Origin: Epiperipatus broadwayi
Taxonomy: Eukaryota > Onychophora > Udeonychophora > Euonychophora > Peripatidae
Direction of reading: 5' to 3'
DNA length: 64,000 nt
Assembly: GCA_028023455.1 (NCBI GenBank)
Contig: JAQFVV010012422.1
Coordinates: forward strand, 7,253,710 to 7,317,709
The position numbers and the translations under genes are program-made. The notes below the pieces were generated by a model. That model was given only the letters and a program-made list of their open reading frames with translations, was not told where the DNA came from and did not search any database. Below are positions 45,627-56,896 of the stretch, in pieces. How positions within the stretch are numbered: position 1 is the first letter of the stretch; each line of letters opens with the position of its first letter.

Positions 45627-46324
45627 AATCTTTTTGATGACTGAAATAAATCGAGAAACTGCCAAATCTCTAGCATTCGTTACAATACATAACTGACAGC
45701 CAATCAGATGTCAATGATAGCCATCTAAAATGACATCAAACCTAAACACACAACAAAGATTTTACGAGAAAAGGGAAGCCACCCTTCTCTCAACTTTTCT
45801 TTCTATATTTCTTTCTATATATACATTTTATATGGCTATCTTTGACATCTGATTGGTTGTCAGATATGTATTGTAATGAGCGTTAGAGATTTGGCAGTAT
45901 CTCGATTTATTTCAGTTTTCAACTATCAGCGCTTAGCCAATTAAAATATTATTTACATACTTTACTGCTTGTTATGGATTCTAAAAACTACTTCATAGTA
46001 AATCATAGGTTTCGCATTGTACATTTATGATTTAGACTCAGTGAGTTATTTGTGAAAATATTTAAAGCTTCAAGCTTTCAAACCTAAATGCTTAAGACTG
46101 GCTTAGATATATAGAAAGAAAAGTTGAGAGAAGGGTGGCTGCCCTTTTCTCATAAAATCTTTGTTGTGTGTTTAAGTTTGATGTCATTTTAGATGGCTAT
46201 CCTTGACATCTGATTGGCTGTCAGTTATGTATTGTAACGAATGCTAGAGATTTGGCAGTATCTTGATTTATTTCAGTTTTCAACTATCGGCGCTTTGCAA
46301 ATTAAAATATTAATCTTTTTGATG
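45627..46324. mobile_element. Foldback element with a third internal copy and 13-bp flanking repeats
   Basis: AATCTTTTTGATG occurs at 45,627-45,639 and 46,312-46,324. Inside, one unit of about 170 bp (ACTGAAATAAATC, CTGCCAAATCTCTAGCATTCG, ACATCTGATTGGCTGTCAG, GAGAGAAGGGTGGC) is present inverted at 45,640-45,810, partly direct at 45,826-45,945 and direct at 46,105-46,290. No coding content. The flanking repeat may be a target duplication. Confidence 0.65.
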
Positions 46325-47445
46325 GTATCAGAAATTTTTTATTACAAAATAATCTTATAGTTTAAAAACGATGGCACAAACTTTTATTTTTCAAAATTAA
46401 AACAAAATTATTTGATAAATATATTTATAGCTTAATAAAATTATTTACTAAGGCAATTGAAGAGATGCATAGGACATTAAATGGGAGCTAAGCGTTTGTT
46501 GTCAAATGAAAGAAATCCAAGATTTCTTAATAAGACAAACATAATTTTTATTTTAAGCAACAATATTTTAATCACAACTTGACTTTTCAGGAATGGCATT
46601 TCACAGTAACTTTGATTCAATATGTAGAAGCTTGCTCCTTTCATCTTAATGTGTTATTTGCACTAGCTGATGCTGAAGAGCCTTCTAACGAAAATAACTT
46701 GTTCAACTCCAGTGACCAGCCCGTGCTTTACATCTATCAACTAATTAAAATAATAGATTTTCTCTCTTTTTATATTTTTTTACAGTAATTAGGATAAATA
46801 ACATCTGACTATCCTAATTAACCTAATCAAAACACATAACAACAGAAGAGAAAACAGCTCCACATTTTTTTATTATTATTTATAAAACAACTTTGTTATA
46901 ATAATATTAGATTCTAGATTAAACTGAATTAATTAATTTAAATATTTAATTAAAATATAATATGTAAACACATTCTTTTATTTTTTTATTTAAGTGCAGC
47001 GAAAATTATGAAAACAAGCTTATAAAAACATTTTTTTTTAGTTTTAAAAGAAACTTTATTAAACCATTTGTACAATCAAGTTATTGTGTGAAATGTGGTT
47101 TCTTATGAAATAAATTATTCGTATTATATAAGCAAATCTTTTACACATTCCTATAGATAAATCAAATTTGTATATTTTTTTCATCAACTTATATGATTAA
47201 TATTTTGAAAACAAACAATTTTTATTAGGCAAAAATTTTTTTTACCGACTTGAAAAAAAAGATTTGAAATTGAAATGGATATTTTAAAGTTTATCATCAA
47301 AAAACAAATACAATGATAAATAAATTACAAAAGTTACATTTTGTAAATACCTATCAAAGGCATACAAAAAATGGAATTACTTACTTCTAATGGGGTCAGA
47401 AGAGAGGCCAGGCCCCACGTAGCATAAACAATGAGTGAAGGGGCA
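46325..47445. other. AT-rich sequence, no feature seen
   Basis: The frame 46,579-46,788 (69 codons) shows no motif. A small hairpin (TTAGGATA...TATCCTAA) lies at about 46,790-46,820. Confidence 0.5.
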
Positions 47446-47449
47446 AGCA

Positions 47450-48210
47450 CTCTGTTTTTCATTTTTGAAATTCTCTTGTAAAACAGTGATTGTAATTTCC
47501 TAGATGTAGGTTTAAAGCAAAAATATCATCTTAGGAACCAAGGGTTAACATAAAGAAAATAGTACTCTATTTCATGTTACCAATGAGGGTAGAAATAGAG
47601 GAAGTAATGATTTAATAATTGACTCAATGATATTTCTATAGGCAAGAATAGCAGAACATTGGAACAGAAAATGATGTATTGTTTCTTCAGACTTATGACA
47701 AAAAGAATAAAAGGGGTCAATATTAATATGCACCTTTTTCGAAGATAAGAACTTATTAATAGGGAAAGCTTTTAAATTAATTTTAATAAGGAAATCAAGG
47801 TATTTTAGCTCCAGTTATCAGAATTTTATTTTTGATTATCCGTTTATTGGTGATAGTAAGGAGAGATGGCAATCGTTGAGGTTGACTAGAACTCTGTATC
47901 GTATTGTAAGTCTCCCAAAAGGGCATTTTCCTAGAGAATGTCTAATTATTAAGATCAATATAAGCAGCAATAGATTTGATAAGGATTGAAAAAAAAATAT
48001 TTTATTGGGTGGAGGTGTATCAGTAAAGGTGACTAGAATAAATTTCTCAGCATTAGGAAATAAACAGAGACAAATTTTAAAATGGTATTAAATGACCTCT
48101 GAAAATAAAAGGGATTGAGTGAAGAGAAATATTGTCTTTGACATGTTTCTGTAAGCTTCTAATACTTATTGCAATGAGTCTTTTATTCCAACTTATAAAA
48201 ACAATTTTTA
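47450..48210 (-). pseudogene. LINE C-terminal relic (relative of the 1-3.6 kb element)
   Basis: Minus-strand translation gives KYLDFLIKINLKAFPIN, close to KYFDFLLKINLDLLPMQ of the first LINE, then CHKSEETIHHFLFQC at 47,656-47,700 (the knuckle, first Cys changed to Tyr) and YRNIIESIIKSL. Upstream NISLHSIPFIF and PPPNKIFFF match the thumb. Frames are broken. Confidence 0.7.
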
Positions 48211-48214
48211 CTTA

Positions 48215-48915
48215 ATCTTAGACGTATTTAAAAAAGGCCATGAAGTCAAAATGATTTTAAAATGATCTAGATTTTATTTATTAAATAAATATTACTAGAA
48301 TTTAGACTTACACACACACATTTTCAAATGCACATACAAATAATTATTGTGCCTATGTGAGTACATATATGGTGTTTGAGTCTATAGACTTATACTACAA
48401 TACAGTTAAACAAATTATTTTTTCAACTTCTTTCTACCTAAATGATTTTAAGTAGACTATTCATTGTTCTATCTTTGCTCTATACATGCAACTCACTATA
48501 AGTTAAGGTGGTAGTGTTTGTAGATGTGTTTTGTATTTTCATTAATCATTTTTGATGCTCCCCCTGCCATCATCTAATCTTGCAAAGTACTATTTTGCAA
48601 CTCATGAATTTACTGCTGTGCACAGTTGGAAACATTTCAAATATTTGAGTAGCAGTTTTGGTCAATTTAAATAAAATCTAATATTAGCATATTGCTCCAT
48701 TGTGAGTTAAGGTACAAACACGCCATCATATTTGCTGTCATAACTTGTGATTTAGACATGTTAGAACTTTAAGATTATTTTATGTTGAATGGTTACATTA
48801 TGTCATTATGTAACACATGCATTGATTCAGAACTGCATTACAGGCAACATGGAAAGAGTATTAGTCACCTTTTCATTGGGGCAAAGGATATATATAAAAG
48901 ACATATTTTGCAGGT
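48215..48915. other. AT-rich sequence, no feature seen
   Basis: Nothing recognised. Confidence 0.5.
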
Positions 48916-48919
48916 TCAT

Positions 48920-49383
48920 CCATGTTAAAATATTTTAAAATACTGACGTTTCGACTTGGTAACACAAGTCATCCACTGAGTAATAAAAAGTAGAAAGACG
49001 GTTGTAGAGGCGCTACAATCACTGATTTGAAAAAAAACATTAAAATGTTAAATTAAGAATGTTTTTTTTTTTTTTTTAAAAAAAAATCTTTCCAAATAGG
49101 AGGAAATTTGCTTGTATCATCTCACTTATTGATACAATCTGGCCTTTTAAGTATCTCAATGGCTTCTCTAATTTTGCACTGGTATAGATTATCACATCTG
49201 GATATGATCCTGGTACTAGAAAAATTAATTTTATGACCTGAATCCATAGTATGGAGTGAGAGTGCTGATGATGATGAATGTTGTTTAACTGCATTAGCAT
49301 GCTCATCTCTCCTAACACTGATGCGACGATTACTCATACCTATGTAAAAAGCCTTACAATTTTCACATGAGATTTGATAAACA

Positions 49384-49391
<8 letters not shown>
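48920..49391 (-). pseudogene. Penelope-like element GIY-YIG fragment with 3' UTR
   Basis: From 49,388 leftward one frame reads VYQISCENCKAFYIGMSNRR (GIY and YIG strands), ISVRRDEHANA (catalytic-type Arg), then IREAIEI (catalytic-type Glu) and a stop near 49,120. The 3' UTR ends with GTCGAAACGTC near 48,950. A TA microsatellite truncates the 5' side, so no RT remains. Confidence 0.8.
48941..48985 (-). ncRNA. Hammerhead-like segment at PLE 3' end
   Basis: On the minus strand, UACU...GGAUGA, a stem GACUUG/CAAGUC, then GAAACGUC and AGUA. UACU/AGUA could form stem I and GUC the cleavage triplet. The CUGANGA box is disrupted (CAGUGGAUGA), so it is hammerhead-like only. Confidence 0.35.

Positions 49392-49419
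<28 letters not shown>
49390..49419. repeat. TA microsatellite
   Basis: About 15 AT units at the 5' break of the PLE fragment. Confidence 0.95.
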
Positions 49420-49422
<3 letters not shown>

Positions 49423-51060
49423 ACGGGATGGGGTGGGGTATCTGGAGTGGATGCGGGGTGGTATTAAAGTAGGAAGTGAGAAAATGGAAGTAAGTAGAAT
49501 TGAATTGGGTGATGGTAAAATCATCATCACTCCCAGCCAATTTGATATATTTGCAAAAAGTATATTTAAGTAAAAATATTTAATAATAAAATGAGATTAA
49601 AATCTCTGTGAACATTGGGAGATCAGAAGCTACCTCAGAAGAGCAACTATAATAATTAATCAGCAACCAGCATTATAAATAAAAGTAAGTATGAGTACTC
49701 GAGAGAAATAACCATCCATCATCATCATTGATGGGAATAATAAAACAGTACAATATATCAACAGTCAATCTTGTGATTGGATTGAACAATAAAAAATATA
49801 AATCAACAGTCAACCTTGTGACTGGATTGGAAATGGGTTTTCTTTAGACCAGGCTAACTATTGAACCTTTGCCAGCTTGGGAAATTATTTAAACATAACT
49901 TGGATGCACCAGCTTAGTGCCCATCCATTAAAATACACAATAATCAGGAATCAAAACAATAATACTGGTACATTAAAACATGCTGATCATCATCAATGCT
50001 CAGACCATTTGTAGTGGCCAACTATAAACGTAAATTTTTTAATAAAACTAAAGTAAAATAATAGTGCATGGGCTTTAAAGAGTATCCTCTTTTGCGCCAA
50101 CCAGGATGATGATTGATCATCTCTGGATGCCCAAAGCACTAAATAGACATCCCCATTTATATATTCATTCCATGCTCGAATCTAGCCCAGAGAACACAAG
50201 CCCTATTACTGTATGTGAACAAGAGACAATTAAATATAAGTTTATTAATAACAAAAAAAAATGATTAAGGTCTTATAAGGGTTCTGATTTTGAAAAGTAT
50301 CCAATAATAAAAGTCATTACACTGTAATTTACAATATTACTACAAAATTCAAGTTATTACATAATTTACATAATTACTATTCAATATTTAAATCGTTACA
50401 TTAATTTACAAAAAGTATAATAAAATATATTCAAATTATTATTATGGTTTACATATATATGCGCACAGATGCGCGATTTATAATATATAATGAATATTCA
50501 ATAAATGAATTGACATTTAGTAAAAATAAAAATAAAAAATATTAAAATTTTACATATATGAGTGTGCATGTATTTACCACACTGATTTTTATCTATTTCA
50601 ACTTGTTACAATAATATATATATATATTTTTATAATTAATTCATTTGGAAAACATATACATTTCACACATATACGTGCATATAAACAAAATATATAATTC
50701 AAAATTTAATTTCAGTTCATAAGTTCCTTTTTTTTTATCAAACTAAATATAGTCAACTTTTGTTTGACAGGTACTTATTGATTAATTATCAGCGTTTTTA
50801 GATCAATTTAAAAGATTTGCTTTTACGATTTTAATTCAAACAAAATTATGCTTACATTTGTATATTCTTTTAATATCATTTTTTTAAGGAAATACCAAAA
50901 CAATTTCTTCAAAAATATATATAAAATCGTCTTTCTTTTAGACATTTGACTCAAGCAAATTATTTATTTGTTTGTTTTAATTTTTAAGTTAGTTAATTTA
51001 CAATTTTAAAAGTTCGTTTAAGGAATATTAACATAAAATAACTCACTGTATATACACGTG
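49420..51060. other. Unrecognised sequence, partly less AT-rich
   Basis: 49,600-50,230 is less AT-rich and has a short direct repeat (ATCAACAGTCAA.CTTGTGA.TGGATTG at 49,758 and 49,802). No frame with motifs. 50,230-51,060 is AT-rich and featureless. Confidence 0.45.
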
Positions 51061-51065
51061 ACGTG

Positions 51066-51695
51066 TTTATCTGTGGTTCCCTGCGTGTATTGATAAACAG
51101 CAGCATAAGTACACAAATTTCTTCAAGCTTTCTCTTGGTAAGCTTGGTTTTTGGTCCATCAGAAAATGTAATACAGGTTTATTGTCATCTTCAGGTAAAA
51201 TTATCCAAGTAATTAGTTGGCATACCATGAGCTTACTTTTGTAGTCCAAGCATTTGTCAAGCTGTCTTCTAGAACATATTTAAGCAGCTAGTTGATGCAT
51301 TTGAAGTGACCCTGGCTTCATGAATCAAAACTGCAGTAAACTATAAGGCAGCTACTGGACTGTCCTTAGATCTTCATAGGAGCTTTATATAACTCTGCTA
51401 GCTATTTTGTCCTCATTTTTTATTTTCAGACTATTGATTCAGAAGTGACCCAGCTTCAAAACCAAAATTCCTGTGAAGGAAAATAGTAGCAGTTCCTGCC
51501 TTCAGCAACATTAGTTCATGGTAGCTTTTCTGCCAACTCTCTGCTACAGCCAACAACATACTGCTCTCTTCAAAATCATTATCCAAAACTGAAGCTAGTT
51601 TGTTATCAGCCCTTTTTATAAAATTATCTGAAGTGATAATAACACCTTCATTGAAAACAAAGTTTTTATTTTTAGCTCTCTAACCCCTTTAAAAA
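51066..51695 (-). pseudogene. Unidentified coding-like segment
   Basis: Minus-strand frame with normal-looking amino-acid composition over about 200 codons: an open block from about 51,695 to 51,448 (FVFNEGVIITSDNF, VLDNDFEESSMLLAVAESWQ) and another from 51,249 to 51,067 (KLMVCQLITWIILPEDDNKP, SLPRESLKKFVYLCC), separated by stops. I do not recognise the family. It could be a transposase or retroelement relic, or a host pseudogene. Confidence 0.4.
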
Positions 51696-52034
51696 CATAT
51701 ACATGTTTAAATTAATTAAAAAAAAAATTGAAAACAATATTGTGTTTTTACATTTCACAATCAGAATAATAATAATAATAATACAATATTTATATTTATT
51801 CAGACCTTTTAAAAGTTTAATTTATAAAACAATTTTTATTTTAAATCAGAGTTATTATTTAATCCTTTATTTATTATTTTATTTTAGGAAATATAAAAAA
51901 ATATCTACAAAAATTTATTCTGTGTTTATTTCTACTTTTCCTTTATTTTCCATATATATATATGCACACACACTATATTATTATGGGTGTACCATGTAAC
52001 CCAACCGGTTACAATATATATATAGAAAGAGAGA

Positions 52035-52200
52035 GACTTTCAAATTCCCTACAGCTATGCACTTCATTTTATGCAACCAGTACACATGATCCCATACATG
52101 TGAAAAAAATAAATGATCTCCAATATACATATTTTGTGCTGAACCAGCACTTATCACTTGGTCCAGATCACCATCTCCCACACATATATACAATCATTGC
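52035..52200 (-). repeat. Dispersed ribozyme repeat, minus copy, hammerhead mutated
   Basis: Minus strand: GTATATATGTGTGGG, GGACCAA, GUGAUAA (for CUGAUGA), GUGCUGGUUCAGCAC, CAAAA (for GAAA), AUUGGAGAUC, CACATGTATG, then a tRNA-like GAAAGTC segment. The ribozyme part is 52,115-52,169. Helix I and II still pair but core bases are lost. It forms an inverted pair with the next copy. Confidence 0.6.
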
Positions 52201-52349
52201 TTCGTTTGTATTTAGAAAAGCTTGAAACTTTAATGCATAGGCTTTAGTCTTCTCCACCTTTCTACTCTTCAGCCATCCATATCTTTGAAAATCCAATGAT
52301 GGAACACTCAAACCCCTTATTGATTTCAATATTATTGTCATACCTATGT

Positions 52350-52610
52350 TGTTTTGAAGCTTGTCCATTAAATATTGAAGATTTGCTATCTTAATATAAA
52401 CTGAGCGCTGACTGTATATATGTGTGGGCAATAGTGATCTGGACTTACTGATGAGTGTTGGTTCACAATGAAACATATATTGAAAATAATTTACCTTTTT
52501 CACATGTATGTGATCATTTGTATTAGTTGGATAAGTTGGAGTGCTTATAGGTAGAGAGCTTGAAAGTCTGATTTCAAGTCCCTGCTAATTACATTAAGTT
52601 TAGTAATGTT
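52350..52610 (+). repeat. Dispersed ribozyme repeat, plus copy
   Basis: GAAGCTTGTCCATTAAATATT, TATCTTAATATAAACTGAGCG, GTATATATGTGTGGG, then the hammerhead at 52,437-52,490 (CUGAUGA 52,448-52,454; GAAA 52,470-52,473), CACATGTATGTGATC and the tRNA-like GAAAGTCTGATTTCAAGTCCC. Helix II has lost pairing and two bases are missing before the cleavage site. Confidence 0.7.
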
Positions 52611-52844
52611 ATTAATAACTTTGTTTGCGACTAATATAAAAAATAACTATGGATTTAGTCAATAAAAAATCTTGGAATGCTTTTTAAATGTAGATATTAA
52701 TTAGGTTGCCAAAAAACAAGATATGTAATTAGGAAGAAAAATAACTGCTCTTAAAACTCTATGATGATGAGTGAATTAGCAAGTTGTGAGCATGATACCA
52801 AGCCTTTTTTATGATGATATTGTTAATAAATATTAACATTTAGT

Positions 52845-53358
52845 GCAGGTATGAAAAAGCCTGTACTGTAGAAAAAAAAATCATATTTCAAAATAAAGTG
52901 CTGTAAGGTCTGCCCATCCCTTGTATATGTATGTAAATGGATTATGACCTGTACATGACTGGTCAGATTGACTTATTGTCAACATGGGTACGATGAGAAG
53001 GTTGACAATAAGGTGGGTTTGAGATTCCATCATCATATTTTCAATGAAATGGATGGCTGAAGAGTTGTGGAGTAGAGTGGTTTGAAGCCTGTCCATTAAA
53101 GTATGAAGATTGGTTATCTTAATATAAGCTGAGCTTTGATTGTATATATGTGTGGAGATGAGAATCTGGACCAACTGATGAGTGCTGGTTTAGCATGAAA
53201 TACATATATTGGTGATTATTTATCTTTTTGACGTGTGTGTGATCAAATGTATCAGTATATGAGATAGCATGGATGGTTGAGGGTCATGTAAAAGTCTGAG
53301 TTCAAACCCCCTATATATTACATATATAAATGCAGGTATGAAAAAGCCTGTACTGTAC
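52845..53358 (+). repeat. Dispersed ribozyme repeat, fullest copy, with repeated ends
   Basis: TGCAGGTATGAAAAAGCCTG (continuing TACTGTA) is at 52,845 and again at 53,331, 486 bp apart. Between lie a non-repeated 5' part, the shared block from 53,045 (ATGGCTGAAGAGTTGTGGA), the hammerhead, GACGTGTGTGTGATC, and a tRNA-like segment (ATAGCATGG, then GTCTGAGTTCAAACCCC). The repeated end is also at the 3' end of the 61.7-kb copy, so it belongs to the element, as expected for one unit plus part of the next. Confidence 0.7.
53163..53217 (+). ncRNA. Hammerhead ribozyme, dispersed family, intact core
   Basis: Outer stem I AAUC/GAUU, bulge UGG, inner stem I ACCAA/UUGGU (5 of 5), CUGAUGA, helix II GUGCU/AGCAU with loop GGUUU, GAAA, a short AU helix III (AU...AU around ACAU), and the UA cleavage step with predicted cut between 53,208 and 53,209. 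All invariant core positions are present with H17=A. Very short helix III is common in animal type I hammerheads. Confidence 0.8.
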
Positions 53359-53478
53359 TTAGCATACAGAAGTGCTTACGCTATATTATTCTTCGTTTTC
53401 TCTAATTCATATATACTGTTGCCATTAACGACCTTAGATAGCAGTCTCGTGTTTACAGTGCCTTTAAACTCTTTCTGG

Positions 53479-53595
53479 TTTGGTGTAGTGATAGAGTGGC
53501 AGACTCTGGCATTCTCAGGGTTTATGAATCGCGGGCCAATTCTGTCACTTATGCATTCCCTAGCAGTAAACGACTCGATTATTTTTTTTTTTTAA
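53479..53595 (+). repeat. tRNA-derived SINE copy
   Basis: TTGGTGTAGTGATAGAGTGGC (good A box), GACTCTGGCATTCTCAGGGTT, a diverged B box, CCTAGCAGTAAACGACTCGATT, then a T-run. Confidence 0.6.
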
Positions 53596-53599
53596 GTGC

Positions 53600-54780
53600 T
53601 GTAGTCCTGTGACGTAGTGTAGCAAATAAGAACGATAAACATCGTATAAAGATGTGTATGCGCATATATATAGAATGTAATATTATATATTTAAAAATAT
53701 TGAATTTATATAAACAATACTATGTTTGCCCATTTCACATTCGTTTTAATCTTTTAAAAACGTTCCGATAGAACAATATTTGCAGACGATAAATGCAGAC
53801 CCTTGATTCAATTTTCTTGTTAGCAAACAATACTTGTAATACTTCTGACATTTGAAATCTAGATAGAATTTCAAAAGTCAGGTGAAGTTTATAGAGAACA
53901 TTTAACATTTCCATCATTGGGGGTAACTCAGTCATCACGTGATTTAAATTGTTTGAGGTGTATTTCTTTATAACAATGTTTTTTTCTTTAAAACACATAC
54001 ACACACACGCTCATTCAATATTCTCTGTGCAATTCTATGCTCTTAGAATGATAATAACATTAAAAAAATTAATAATAAAAACAAAAATTTTAATGGCTAT
54101 ATACATAAAAAAAATTAAAATTAGCTGAATAAATATTTCAAATGAAAAAGTGAAGATGAACAAAGGCATGTTAGTAGCGTATATCATTTATTATATATAT
54201 ATTAGATACTATAATAAAAGAGGTTAAGAAGTTCTAAGTTATCATTGATGATATTGCAGCGTGCTCAACGTGTCAATCTACATCTGGTTTTAGGCTATTG
54301 CACAATAATATATACGTATTTAATATTGCCAGACTAAATTACGATTATAATCGATCTTAAATTTGGTATTTATAAGTAAAGGGATTATACCTTTTGCAAG
54401 CATTATTAACATTAAGCTCATAGTCAAATGATGAGCAGTGTTGACACTGTGAAATAATTGCTTAGGGAGAGCTGACTGGTTGATTATTTTATCATGGCGT
54501 CAAAGATGGTAAGTGCATATTATCAACAATTTTGATTGGCTAGTTTGTTCAAACTTATGAATACTTAATTTTATATTATTTCCAGTATACCATTATATAT
54601 ATTTAGCTTTAATATGCCATATCCAGTTATTTGAAGTGATAACATTTGCTAATATTTTTTTTTATCTGAAGATAGGTAGAGTTAATTAGTAAGTGGAATA
54701 CTGTAAACAAATCATAACTAACTAATGATCGCTAGCAATTTGTCATTAGTTGTTATTCCCTTAACACAATTTAACATAGT
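53600..54780. other. AT-rich sequence, no feature seen
   Basis: Frame 53,735-54,004 (minus, 89 codons) has no motif. Confidence 0.5.
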
Positions 54781-54784
54781 GCAA

Positions 54785-54920
54785 TGCATTGTGTGGTTTA
54801 ATGCAAAGGTAGAGTGGCAGACACTGGAATATGAAGTCCTTGAATCAATCCAAGTACTTCTGGTGTTCAAAATTTTTATAACCTCTCAAGCAATAAAGCC
54901 ATCTAATTATTTATTTTATT
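54785..54920 (+). repeat. tRNA-derived SINE copy
   Basis: TGGTTTAATGCAAAGGTAGAG, GTGGCAGACACTGGAATATG, a B-box-like TTGAATCAATCC, then GTTCAAAATTTTTATAACCTC and a tail of ATTATTTATTTTATT. Confidence 0.65.
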
Positions 54921-54983
54921 ATAGAATATTAATATCTAAGGCTGTGTCATAATCTTCTACACTAATTGAAATGCATAGCCGAT

Positions 54984-55055
54984 ATGGATCAGTGCTATAA
55001 TAAAGTGACTGACTCAAGAACTAAAGGTTCTCGAATCAATTCTCAGCTTATTCAA
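54984..55055 (+). repeat. tRNA-like SINE head
   Basis: ATCAGTGCTATAATAAAGTGA, CTGACTCAAGAACTAAAGG and TTCTCGAATCAATTC form a tRNA-like A box/B box pair. Followed by a GAT/AAT microsatellite (55,060-55,115). Confidence 0.5.
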
Positions 55056-55318
55056 ATGATAATGATGGTGATGATGATCTGATGATGATGATAATAATAA
55101 TAATAATAATAATATAGTCAATGAAATAGAACTTCCATTCTTAACATCTTATCTACTTAGGTATTCGATCTTATAAGATCACAGAGTTCCTAATTAAACG
55201 ATTATTTATTTATTTAATTTATAAGATGCAAATGGTCATTTAAAACAAATATTTATGGTTATAATGCATAACTTGAGCTTTAAAAAGTTATTGGGCTAAA
55301 TTACATTAATTTAACACT

Positions 55319-55460
55319 CTGCATGGTTTGATGCAGAGGTGGGCTGACAGATTCTAGAATTTGAAGTCCATGGATTGTGACCCAGGTCTATCACTGGCTG
55401 TGTTCAAACTTTGATAAACTCCTGAGCAGAAAACCATTCAATAATTCACTTATTTAATTA
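55319..55460 (+). repeat. tRNA-derived SINE copy
   Basis: ATGGTTTGATGCAGAGGTGG, GAATTTGAAGTCCATGGATTG, then GTCTATCACTGGCTGTGTTC, AAACTCCTGAGCAGAAAACC and an ATTCACTTATTTAATT tail. Best-preserved body of the family. Confidence 0.65.
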
Positions 55461-55464
55461 ATTT

Positions 55465-56890
55465 AGACAATATAAAGTTATGTTTGAGCATATGTTGTTA
55501 TAAAAGTGTCCCTGAGTTTTAGTGGTAATGATACTCAATTCAAGGTCCCACTAAAATGGGGATATTTTTGAATTTTTACAATTATTGAATAATAATAAAA
55601 AAATAATTGACTAATTAGTCATTCAGAAAGTTATGTGGTGGGGGACACTGGCTCTTAGATATATCATTCTATCACTGAGCTAAATCACACAATGTTAGAT
55701 ATTGATTTGCAAGAATATGCAGAAGCATTTTCAAAGCACAGATATTAGTGATAGGTACTATAAAATGCTATATCAGCAGGTAAACATAACAACTGGATGT
55801 TGATTACTTGAAAGAAGAGAAGAACCATGTCTATTGTAAGTATTTAAAAATAAGCAACTTCATCAAAAAGATTTATATAAGTAAAAAACAAATGTATACA
55901 GTAGCCTTCTCAATGTCTATATTAGGAAATAATCACAATAAAAAAAATACCTATTCCAACCGTCAAGGCACACCCTTTCATTTTCTACCTATTCTTTGAG
56001 TCTATCATATTGTTACATTCTTACAAGATACCATGCAAACCTAGTTTTGCCCCCTACTCATTATTGCAATATGGGCACCATCTGAAAATGATCATCAGGA
56101 AAGATTTTAGGGATTTACCCTGCATATACAAATGATATTATATATCAAAATTTTCACCATAACCTCCCCAAGTTTTATGCTTACTCATCTGCAACTCTTG
56201 AGAATTAATCCTTACCAATATGCATATCTTTTAGATGTTTTTTATAATTTTATGTAAACAACACACATGCTTAGTCCATATTAAATATATAATGTGTCTA
56301 TTGCTAATATTATTATGGTGTTTAATTTACTGAAACCTTAAAATCACATTGAAATATTCATTAGAAGTAGCAAATGATTTGTTTTTAAAACCCTATCTTA
56401 AATCAATATTAACTTTTAAGAATAAATAAATTGAACTACAAATTTACATCAGTTAAAAAATAAATCGACTGCTTCTTTTTCATGGATAAATATTCCAAAA
56501 ATTAATTAACCATATTTCTTATATATACACCTTTAACTAATAATATTAATTACATAAATATGATATATCTTCCTGAAGTCAAAGCAAGATATCTATTTGA
56601 AAGGTCATGGTTAATAATACTAAGAAAGCTATCAGCTGATACTTAATGAATATAATTGATTTAAATAGCTTATGCTCATGTAACAATAATGAAAGTAGTT
56701 TTTTTTGGCAGAATTTCTCACAAAGTTTTTTATACTGTTAATGAGGTTTATAAGATGTAAAAAAGGATTTCTCTGATGATTTATATGTGTACCTTATTAA
56801 TTCAAAGTTAGGATTTTGATTAAGAAATTTTGCTCCTCTAGGGTGTCCAACTCAATTCCCTCTACAATCATATAGTTTATATATTTGTTC
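55465..56890. other. Unrecognised, mostly AT-rich
   Basis: A tRNA-like scrap (GAGTTTTAGTGGTAATGATAC) near 55,515. Nothing else recognised. Confidence 0.45.
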
Positions 56891-56896
56891 TGAGGT

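Noticed and set aside
46579-46788. 69-codon plus-strand frame
   Set aside because: Balanced composition but no recognised motif, no flanking signals and too short to support.
53338-53595. 85-codon plus-strand frame
   Set aside because: Runs through the repeat end and a SINE; no motif and no conservation in the other copies.
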